Below, piece after piece: positions 1-5,528 of a stretch of DNA of 16,446 bases. Position numbers and translations under genes: made by a program. Numbering within the stretch: the first letter of the stretch is position 1; each line of letters begins with the position of its first letter. Location of the stretch: the NCBI GenBank assembly GCA_910586775.1, contig CAJUJN010000091.1:1-16446 (forward strand), given 5' to 3'. The notes under the pieces are model-generated. The model ran no database searches and had not been told where the DNA came from. It saw nothing but the letters and a program-made list of their open reading frames with translations. Origin of the DNA: an uncultured Acetatifactor sp. Lineage in GTDB: Bacteria; Bacillota; Clostridia; Lachnospirales; Lachnospiraceae.

Positions 1-1283
1 AGTGCTGGGGCGGCGCTACTTTTGACGCTTCCCTTCGTTTCCTGAAGGAAGATCCCTGGGAGAGACTCCGCAAGCTGCGTGACGGATTCAAGAATACCAA
101 GCTGCAGATGCTGTTCCGCGGTCAGAACATTCTGGGTTACAGACCTTACGCGGATGACGTGGTGGATGCATTCGTACAGAAATCCATTGCAAACGGTATC
201 GATATCATCCGTATTTTTGACTGTCTGAATGACCTGCGCAATCTGCAGGAGGCTGTAAATGCCACCAACAGAATGAAGCAGCAGGAAGGCAGGGGCCATG
301 CGCAGGTAGCTCTGTCCTACACTCTGGGCGATGCTTATACCCTGGAGTACTGGACTGATATGGCGAAGAAGATTGAGGAGATGGGTGCAGATTCCATCTG
401 TATCAAGGATATGGCGGGCCTTCTGGTGCCCTATAAGGCTTCCGAGCTGATTACGGCAATGAAGAGCGGTACCAAACTTCCTATCCAGCTGCACACGCAC
501 TATACTTCCGGTGTGGCCAGCATGACCTATCTGAAGGCAGTGGAGGCAGGCGTGGATGTGATCGATACCGCAATGAGCCCTCTGGCACTGGGTACTTCCC
601 AGCCGGCAACCGAGGTTATGGTGGAAACCTTCCGCGGTACGCCTTATGATACCGGATTTGACCAGAATCTGCTGGCGGAGATTGCCGATTACTTCCGTCC
701 TTACAGGGATGAGTGCCTCAAGAGCGGCCTGCTCAATCCCAAAGTTATGGGCGTTGATATCAAGACATTGCTGTACCAGGTACCCGGCGGTATGCTTTCC
801 AACATGGTGAGCCAGCTGAAGGAGCAGAATGCGGAAGACAGGTATTATGACGTGCTGAAGGAGATTCCTCAGGTTCGTAAGGATCTGGGCGAGCCGCCGC
901 TGGTTACACCTTCTTCCCAGATTGTGGGTACCCAGGCAGTGTTCAACGTACTGATGGGCGAGAGATACAAAATGGCTACCAAGGAGACCAAGGCAGTGCT
1001 CCGCGGTGAGTACGGCCAGACTGTCAAGCCCATGAACCAGGAGATTATCGATAAGGTTATTCCCGGTGAGGAGAGAATCACCTGCCGTTATGCGGATATG
1101 CTGGAGAACGAGATGGATAAGCTGGAGTCCGAGATGAAAGAGTGGAAGCAGCAGGATGAGGACGTGCTGTCCTATGCGCTGTTCCCTCAGGTTGCCATGG
1201 ATTTCTTCAAGTATCGTCAGGCACAGCAGGAGAAGGTGGATATGACCCAGGCGGATACAAAGAACGGGGCTTATCCTGTCTAA
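1..1283 (+). CDS. Oxaloacetate decarboxylase alpha / pyruvate carboxylase subunit B carboxyltransferase (5' end missing)
   Basis: The reading frame is open from the window edge (first full codon at base 3), so the true start lies upstream. It encodes a biotin-dependent carboxyltransferase that moves CO2 between oxaloacetate/pyruvate and carboxybiotin. The first visible residues (CWGGATFDASLRFL) are a signature of this family's TIM barrel. The metal-binding HTH motif is at 492-500, in the context QLHTHYTSG. The catalytic, normally carbamylated lysine is at 405-407, in the context CIKDMAG. The conserved PYC/OADA helical domain follows. The protein stops at GAYPV about 425 residues into the visible part, with no Pro/Ala linker and no biotinyl (MKM) domain. 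The biotin carrier is therefore probably a separate protein, as with transcarboxylase 5S-type subunits. Whether it works as decarboxylase or pyruvate carboxylase depends on partners outside the window. Confidence 0.93.
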   Translation, partial: CWGGATFDASLRFLKEDPWERLRKLRDGFKNTKLQMLFRGQNILGYRPYADDVVDAFVQKSIANGIDIIRIFDCLNDLRNLQEAVNATNRMKQQEGRGHAQVALSYTLGDAYTLEYWTDMAKKIEEMGADSICIKDMAGLLVPYKASELITAMKSGTKLPIQLHTHYTSGVASMTYLKAVEAGVDVIDTAMSPLALGTSQPATEVMVETFRGTPYDTGFDQNLLAEIADYFRPYRDECLKSGLLNPKVMGVDIKTLLYQVPGGMLSNMVSQLKEQNAEDRYYDVLKEIPQVRKDLGEPPLVTPSSQIVGTQAVFNVLMGERYKMATKETKAVLRGEYGQTVKPMNQEIIDKVIPGEERITCRYADMLENEMDKLESEMKEWKQQDEDVLSYALFPQVAMDFFKYRQAQQEKVDMTQADTKNGAYPV

Positions 1284-1335
1284 TCGTGAGAAGAAACTCT
1301 AAGCGGTATGATGGATCGTATTTGGTACAGTACGT

Positions 1336-1424
1336 CCGCCAGGAACTTTCTGCCCGCCGCAAGCGAATTTCACCTGTGGGTTCTTCCGCAGGGCGGAATG
1401 CCGAAGCGGGCAGGCCTGCTTTGG
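1336..1424. repeat. Palindromic intergenic sequence downstream of the carboxyltransferase
   Basis: This lies in the 355-bp gene-free stretch 1284-1638. CTGCCCGC at 1350-1357 pairs with GCGGGCAG at 1406-1413. Nested inside, TTCCGC at 1384-1389 pairs with GCGGAA at 1393-1398 over a 3-nt loop. An outer GTCC/GGAC pair may extend the fold. The shape suggests a REP-like or decayed miniature element. No second copy was seen in the window, so its status as a repeat is inference. Confidence 0.35.
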
Positions 1425-1474
1425 ACGGGGATTCTTCCGGATTTGAACGATTTTATTGAATGTGCACTGTGTAT

Positions 1475-1515
1475 AAAAGCGGCAGGAGGTATCGACACTT
1501 CTTGCCCTTTTATAT
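1475..1515 (+). terminator. Rho-independent terminator of the carboxyltransferase transcript
   Basis: GGCAGGAGGT (1481-1490) pairs with ACTTCTTGCC (1497-1506), with two G-U pairs and a 6-nt loop. The stem is followed by CTTTTATATAT. Upstream AAAAG can pair with the downstream CTTTT, so the structure could also work on the other strand. It lies about 190 bp after the carboxyltransferase stop and ahead of the GNAT remnant. Confidence 0.6.
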
Positions 1516-1552
1516 ATAGCAGAGGTCTTTTAGGTTTTGGATATCATGCCGA

Positions 1553-1570
1553 TTGTTATTTCAATAACGG
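1553..1570. promoter_or_regulatory. Palindrome resembling a Rex operator (tentative)
   Basis: GTTATT-TC-AATAAC (1555-1568) is a perfect short palindrome in the leader of the GNAT/flavoprotein genes. The 18-bp window TTGTTATTTCAATAACGG matches 11 of the 14 fixed positions of the clostridial Rex consensus TTGTTAANNNNTTAACAA. No clear -35/-10 pair could be placed around it. The regulatory meaning is a guess. Confidence 0.18.
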
Positions 1571-1710
1571 TTTTTGGCAGCATAAAAATACAAGCCATTG
1601 GATTGCAACCGCACAGGTGGAAATATTTGGAGAGAATCATGTATCAGATTTCGTTTGTTGAGACAGAAGAGCAGTTAAAGTAGGTTTTGGACTTTTGCTA
1701 CAATATTTTA

Positions 1711-1808
1711 TACTGCACACCGGTTGAATTTGCAGTACAACCCGACTGCAGACCGCCAGCCAGGTATTTTCCCGGAGGCATCACTGTAAATCCTGGCGGT
1801 CTGCAGTA
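1711..1808. mobile_element. Miniature inverted-repeat element A (98 bp, flanked by TA)
   Basis: The ends are TACTGCACACCG (1711-1722) and CGGTCTGCAGTA (1797-1808), inverted copies matching at 11 of 12 positions. TA flanks each side (1709-1710 and 1809-1810), as expected for a TA target duplication of Tc1/mariner or IS630 type. Inside is a second, perfect 15-bp inverted repeat (1745-1759 with 1793-1807). There is no coding capacity. It abuts element B, and the best reading is that A jumped into the left target duplication of B. An alternative is that A and B are one composite element. Confidence 0.55.
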
Positions 1809-1810
1809 TA

Positions 1811-1910
1811 GGAATTGTCGGAAAATAACTGCTGCAATTGCTTTAGGCAAAAGCCCGGAAATACAATAAAAATTGCCATAAACTTGCAGCAGTTATTTGC
1901 AGACACTTCC
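1811..1910. mobile_element. Miniature inverted-repeat element B (100 bp, TTA target duplication)
   Basis: The 27-bp ends 1811-1837 and 1884-1910 are inverted copies matching at 24 of 27 positions, including a perfect 13-bp block (1825-1837 with 1884-1896). With element A removed, B is flanked by TTA on both sides (1708-1710 and 1911-1913). Removing it, with one TTA, rejoins the GNAT gene in frame. Its left half recurs at 3631-3686. With no transposase, it would have to be moved in trans. The autonomous parent is unknown. Confidence 0.7.
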
Positions 1911-2277
1911 TTAGAACAGCATCTGCGGGATGCAGAGAATTACAGATATGAAGACTGGAAAGAACGATTAGAGAATGACAATAAGCTTTTGGTATATGCG
2001 CATGAAAATGGCCATGTGATCTCTGCCGTACTGGGGAGGCGGGAAACCGCCGAGAGTCTGGTGTGCGGTTTTGCGGCATGTGAGGCTGGCCATCGGAGGC
2101 AGGGGATTACCGGAAGATTGATGGATAGATTTGAAGAGGAAGCAAACCGGGCGGGATTTCGGTATATTACACTGGGGTCTGACGCGGATGGCTTTTACGA
2201 AAAGTGCGGCTGTCGGAAGATTTGTGAGACAGAGGGACAGAATATTTATCAGAAGCTGCTGTAAGGAGGAACTGGTT

Positions 2278-3630
2278 GTGGGCAAAGTGATAGTGGTGGG
2301 CGGCGGTGCGGCAGGCATGATGGCGGCGGTGGCGGCTGCGGATAAAGGGAACAGTGTCTGTCTCATAGAAAAGAACGAGAAGCTGGGAAAGAAGCTTTTT
2401 ATCACGGGAAAAGGCCGGTGTAACGTGACCAATGCCGGGGATATGGACGCGCTGTTTGCCAATGTCCGCTCCAATGAGAAGTTTCTGTACAGCGCTTTTT
2501 ACGGCTATGACAACCGTGCGGTGATAGATTTTCTGGAAAAGGCGGGCTGTGCGCTGAAAACGGAGCGCGGAGAGCGGGTTTTCCCTGTGTCGGACCATTC
2601 TTCGGATGTGATTGCGGCTTTTCAGCGGGAATTAAAAAAGCGGAAAGTGGAGATTCTTCTGAATACGGAGGTACAGGAGCTGGTTTTGGAAGAAATCCGG
2701 GAGGAACCTTATGACGGAGCCGGACAGAAAGACGGTTCCGAAAGTTGTAATAGCGATAATGAATATACGAAATCGAGTGATATAAAGCAGGGTAAAACCA
2801 GAATGGCAGGTGTCAGGCTGAAAAATGGAAAGGTTCTTCCGGGGGACAGCTGCATCGTCTGTACAGGGGGGATATCTTATCCTTCCACAGGTTCTACCGG
2901 GGACGGATACCGTTTTGCGGAGGAGACCGGACATAAACTGACGGAAAGGACGCCTTCTCTGGTGCCCTTTCTCATAAAAGAAAGCTGGTGCGCCCGGCTT
3001 ATGGGGTTATCTTTGAAAAACGTTTCGGTAAGCATGGCGCGCGGTGATAAAATATTGTATGATGGTTTCGGGGAAATGCTGTTCACTCATTTCGGTGTCA
3101 GTGGCCCGTTAATTCTATCTGCCAGCAGCTATTATGGGCAGTCAGGAAAAGGGGGGCGGAAAAAGAAGGAAGCACAGGAAGAGACCAGGCTGTCCATCGA
3201 TCTGAAGCCGGCCCTTGACCCGGAACAGCTGGACAGACGTTTGCTGCGTGATTTTGAGGCCAACAGAGGGAAGCAGTTCAAAAATTCTCTGGGCGGGCTG
3301 TTTCCTGCCAGTCTGGTGCCGGTGATGATAGAACTTTCGGGAATCCATCCGGATAAAAGGGTAAATGAAGTTACCAGGGAAGAGCGCAGAGCCTTTGCGG
3401 CACTGATAAAGAAGCTTCCTTTGACCGTTACGGGACTGAGGGGCTTCGAGGAGGCAATCATTACCAGAGGTGGTGTCTCGGTAAAGGATGTCAATCCTTC
3501 CACCATGGAGTCCAGGAAGGTAAAGGGGCTGTACTTCGCGGGAGAAGTGCTTGATGTGGATGCCCTGACAGGAGGCTACAATCTGCAGATTGCCTGGTCT
3601 ACCGGACATCTGGCGGGGGACTCGCAGTAA
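2278..3630 (+). CDS. HI0933/YhiN-family FAD-dependent oxidoreductase
   Basis: This is a 450-residue flavoprotein. The start is GTG 2278, eight bases after AAGGAGG (2263-2269), which puts the FAD-binding strand right at the N-terminus as the family requires. The longer upstream frame overlaps the GNAT remnant and is unlikely. The dinucleotide motif GGGAAG is at residues 8-13, with E31 ending the second strand. The family signature GKGRCNVTN is at 44-52. The C-terminal signature FAGEVLDVDALTGGYNLQ closes the FAD site. Residues about 137-175 form a hydrophilic insert (Gly/Ser/Asp/Lys-rich) that looks like a surface loop. The family includes proteins annotated as aminoacetone oxidase-like, and BaiN of Clostridium scindens, but the natural substrate here cannot be told from sequence. 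It lies 119 bp ahead of cmk on the same strand, with no clear terminator between. Confidence 0.9.
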   Translation: MGKVIVVGGGAAGMMAAVAAADKGNSVCLIEKNEKLGKKLFITGKGRCNVTNAGDMDALFANVRSNEKFLYSAFYGYDNRAVIDFLEKAGCALKTERGERVFPVSDHSSDVIAAFQRELKKRKVEILLNTEVQELVLEEIREEPYDGAGQKDGSESCNSDNEYTKSSDIKQGKTRMAGVRLKNGKVLPGDSCIVCTGGISYPSTGSTGDGYRFAEETGHKLTERTPSLVPFLIKESWCARLMGLSLKNVSVSMARGDKILYDGFGEMLFTHFGVSGPLILSASSYYGQSGKGGRKKKEAQEETRLSIDLKPALDPEQLDRRLLRDFEANRGKQFKNSLGGLFPASLVPVMIELSGIHPDKRVNEVTREERRAFAALIKKLPLTVTGLRGFEEAIITRGGVSVKDVNPSTMESRKVKGLYFAGEVLDVDALTGGYNLQIAWSTGHLAGDSQ

Positions 3631-3686
3631 GGAAGTGTGGGAAAATAACCGCTGCAGCTTATCCAGGCTAAAACCCGGAAATACAA
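3631..3686. repeat. Partial relative of miniature element B
   Basis: This sequence starts at the base after the flavoprotein stop and matches 1811-1866 at about 45 of 56 positions without gaps, so it is a second copy of the left half of element B. The right end of B is not recognisable downstream. Instead 3654-3722 can fold on itself (CAGCTT with AAGCTG, GGAAATA with TATTTCC). It fills most of the gap before cmk and may be a truncated or variant element. Confidence 0.6.
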
Positions 3687-3734
3687 GTATATTTCCTTAT
3701 GCCAGGTACCGGGGAAAGCTGAGGAACGATAAAG

Positions 3735-3753
3735 AGGAGGAATTATGAAATGA
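3735..3753 (+). promoter_or_regulatory. cmk ribosome-binding site with an ATG AAA TGA mini-ORF overlapping the start
   Basis: AGGAGG (3735-3740) is followed by two ATG codons. The first (3745) opens a two-codon frame, ATG AAA TGA, ending at 3753. The second (3750) starts cmk and overlaps that frame. The first ATG is only 4 nt from the Shine-Dalgarno and the second is 9 nt away, which favours the cmk start. Translational coupling or start-site competition is possible but unproven. Confidence 0.45.
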
Positions 3754-4418
3754 GCTTTAATGTGGCAATTGACGGCCCTGCAGGGGCAGGAAAAAGCACT
3801 GTGGCCAGGGCAGTGGCAAAAGAAATGGGCCTGATTTACGTGGACACCGGTGCCATGTACCGCGCCATGGCGCTGTTTATGCTGCGCGAAGGGGTGGATC
3901 TGAAAGACAGCGGGAAGATTGTCGAGAAATGTGTTCAGGCGGATATCACCATTCGCTACGAAGACGGTATTCAGGTAGTGTATCTGAACGGAGAAAATGT
4001 AAATCCATACCTGCGGACGGAAGAAGTGGGTGAAGCAGCGTCCGTCACGAGCCCCATTCCCAGGGTGAGGGAAAATATGGTTCGGCTTCAGAAAGAACTG
4101 GCTGCCCACAGTGACTGTGTCATGGACGGGAGGGATATCGGCACCTGTGTGCTTCCGGGTGCGCAGCTGAAAATATATCTTACAGCCGGCAGCGACGTAA
4201 GAGCGAAGAGAAGATATGACGAACTTACAGCCAAAGGGGAAAGCTGTAGCCTGGCAGATATAAAAGCGGATATCGAAGAGAGAGACTATCGGGATATTCA
4301 CCGGGAAATGTCTCCTTTAAGGCAGGCGGAGGATGCCGTGCTGGTTGATACTTCCGATATGACACAGGATGAGGTTATAAATGAAGTTTTAAAATTATGC
4401 CGTCAGGCAAAGGAATAG
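3750..4418 (+). CDS. cmk: Cytidylate kinase
   Basis: The 222-residue protein transfers phosphate from ATP to CMP/dCMP in the cytosol, for pyrimidine nucleotide synthesis and recycling. The P-loop GPAGAGKST is at residues 9-17. The substrate-site motif DTGAMYRA begins at residue 32. DGRDIGTCVLP marks the CMP-binding domain, and the LID region ends in RDYRDIHREMSPLRQAEDA. Length and motifs are normal for bacterial Cmk. Followed by ispH and rpsA, it sits in the order found in many Clostridia. There is no terminator before ispH, so co-transcription is likely. The start at 3750 puts the P-loop at its usual distance from the N-terminus. Confidence 0.97.
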   Translation: MSFNVAIDGPAGAGKSTVARAVAKEMGLIYVDTGAMYRAMALFMLREGVDLKDSGKIVEKCVQADITIRYEDGIQVVYLNGENVNPYLRTEEVGEAASVTSPIPRVRENMVRLQKELAAHSDCVMDGRDIGTCVLPGAQLKIYLTAGSDVRAKRRYDELTAKGESCSLADIKADIEERDYRDIHREMSPLRQAEDAVLVDTSDMTQDEVINEVLKLCRQAKE

Positions 4419-4419
4419 G

Positions 4420-4539
4420 CTCTCGGAATGCCGGGGCGCAGTATCAGGCACCAGGGAGAGCGGCACCTGGAAAAGCGGGGAAATCGCCCAAAACGATTTT
4501 CGGGAAGCCGCATGACCGGCGCTTTGGAGATTCCGAGAG
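4420..4539. repeat. 120-bp inverted-repeat element between cmk and ispH
   Basis: CTCTCGGAAT (4420-4429) and ATTCCGAGAG (4530-4539) are perfect 10-bp inverted copies bounding a 120-bp block in the 171-bp cmk-ispH gap. Weaker pairing continues inward. An open frame runs through it into ispH from ATG 4428. That 54-residue stretch is basic and compositionally unlike IspH, so I read it as non-coding. It looks like another miniature element. No target duplication was recognised. Confidence 0.4.
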
Positions 4540-4589
4540 AGTATGGAAGTCACAGGGAATTACAGGGAGAGCAGAAGGCAGGAGATTTT

Positions 4590-5528
4590 ATGGAAGTAAG
4601 ACTGGCGGAATACACCGGATTCTGCTTCGGCGTGAAACGCGCGGTGGATACCGTGTATGAACAGATAAAAAACGGGAAAACTATATATACCTACGGTCCG
4701 ATTGTGAACAACGAGGAAGTGGTGAAGGATCTGGCAGAAAAAGGTGTCCGGGTTCTGGAGTCAAAGGAAGAGCTTATGGCATTGCCGGAAGGGACGCCGG
4801 GCGCGGAAAGAGCCGGGGCAGAAACGGCAGAAGCGGATGCGCAGGCCCACGCCGGTGAAAAGTCCCAACGAAGGGAAGCTGCAAGTGTGATTATCCGCGC
4901 TCACGGCGTCCCGGAAGAAATATACGGTATCCTGAAAGAAAAAAATCTGGAATGCATCGACGCCACATGTCCCTTTGTGAGGCGGATTCAGAAGAAAGCG
5001 GAAGAGGAGAGCCGGAACGGGCGGCATGTTGTCATCGTGGGAAATGCGGGTCATCCGGAAGTGGAAGGCATCATAGGGTGGTGCAGGGGGCCTGTCACAG
5101 TGATCAAAAGTGAGGAAGAAGCCAGGAAATTCGCGCTTCCCAGGGGTCAGGAGATGTGTGTCGTTGCACAAACGACATTTAACTACAATAAATTTCAAGG
5201 TATAGTTGAAATTTTGGAAGAAAAAGGTTATAATGGTAGTGTTGTAAATACTATCTGTAACGCTACGGAAGAGCGCCAGCGTTCTGCGAGGGTGCTTGCG
5301 GCGGAGGCTGACGTAATGATTGTGATAGGCGGTAAGCACAGTTCCAACACCAGGAGATTGTATGAGATCTGCAGCGAGGAATGTGCGCATACCTATTTTA
5401 TACAGACACTGGATGACTTGTGTTTAGAATTGCCTAAAACTGCTCGACTGGTGGGTATTACAGCGGGGGCTTCCACCCCAAACAAATTAATTGAGGAGGT
5501 TCAAAAAAATGTCAGAATTAACTTTTGA
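4590..5528 (+). CDS. ispH: 4-hydroxy-3-methylbut-2-enyl diphosphate reductase (IspH)
   Basis: IspH is the last enzyme of the MEP isoprenoid pathway, an iron-sulfur enzyme that reduces HMBPP to IPP and DMAPP. The start at ATG 4590, behind AGGAGA (4580-4585), puts the first cluster cysteine at residue 12 (TGFCFGVKRAV), as in other IspH proteins. The other two are C127 (IDATCPFV) and C223 (NTICNATEERQ). Substrate-site residues are seen in RAHGVPEE, GHPEVEG and TTFNYN. Compared with the E. coli spacing (C12, C96, C197), residues about 67-98 are an extra Ala/Glu/Gly-rich insert of roughly 31 residues. The protein is 312 residues. Its last 20 bases overlap the S1 gene in another frame. In many Clostridia the two are fused into one protein, so this arrangement is a split, or potentially frameshift-linked, version. 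Confidence 0.95.
   Translation: MEVRLAEYTGFCFGVKRAVDTVYEQIKNGKTIYTYGPIVNNEEVVKDLAEKGVRVLESKEELMALPEGTPGAERAGAETAEADAQAHAGEKSQRREAASVIIRAHGVPEEIYGILKEKNLECIDATCPFVRRIQKKAEEESRNGRHVVIVGNAGHPEVEGIIGWCRGPVTVIKSEEEARKFALPRGQEMCVVAQTTFNYNKFQGIVEILEEKGYNGSVVNTICNATEERQRSARVLAAEADVMIVIGGKHSSNTRRLYEICSEECAHTYFIQTLDDLCLELPKTARLVGITAGASTPNKLIEEVQKNVRINF
5503..5509 (+). other. A7 run in the ispH/rpsA overlap (possible slippage site)
   Basis: Seven consecutive A sit where both frames are open. The S1 frame is free of stops from 5491 and the IspH frame runs to 5528. Losing one A in the transcript, or a +1 ribosomal shift, would join IspH to S1 as a single protein. The last A is also the first base of the S1 ATG. 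The run may simply be the A-rich spacer of the S1 ribosome-binding site (GAGGAGG, 5493-5499). Confidence 0.3.

Larger units (their letters stand above)
1639..2264 (+). pseudogene. GNAT-family N-acetyltransferase, disrupted by a TAG codon and a 200-bp insertion
   Basis: The gene starts at ATG 1639 behind GGAGAG (1629-1634) and reads MYQISFVETEEQLK, then hits TAG at 1681-1683. After that codon VLDFCYNIL continues to 1710. The frame then runs into a 200-bp insertion and resumes at 1911 in a different frame as LEQHLRDAENYRYEDW. Removing 200 bp plus one copy of a duplicated TTA gives a clean 140-codon protein, apart from the TAG. The downstream part carries the acetyl-CoA-binding GNAT motif (FAACEAGHRRQGITGRLM) and a typical end (GFYEKCG...NIYQKLL). 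The TAG is one base from CAG (Gln). The intact remainder from TTG 1815 could still be translated, but its N-terminus would be transposon-derived and lack the first GNAT strand. The TAA stop overlaps the Shine-Dalgarno of the next gene, so the two were probably one operon. Substrate unknown. Confidence 0.85.

Noticed and set aside
1308..1661. 117-codon ORF after the carboxyltransferase
   Set aside because: It runs through the palindromes and terminator, lacks a good ribosome-binding site and overlaps the true GNAT start in another frame. The protein resembles no family.
1687..1869. 60-codon ORF across the insertion
   Set aside because: Made almost wholly of miniature-element sequence; no coding signature.
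2131..2277. N-terminal extension of the flavoprotein
   Set aside because: Overlaps the GNAT remnant. GTG 2278 has a strong Shine-Dalgarno and puts the FAD motif at the N-terminus.
3576..4301. 241-codon ORF on the - strand opposite cmk
   Set aside because: Antisense to a clear cytidylate kinase; Cys/His/Pro-rich, no motifs; a shadow of cmk codon usage.
4428..4589. 54-residue N-terminal extension of IspH
   Set aside because: Encoded by the inverted-repeat element. The first cluster cysteine lies at residue 12 only with the start at 4590, which also has an RBS.
4761..5390. 209-codon ORF on the - strand opposite ispH
   Set aside because: Shadow of ispH with no RBS or recognisable domain.
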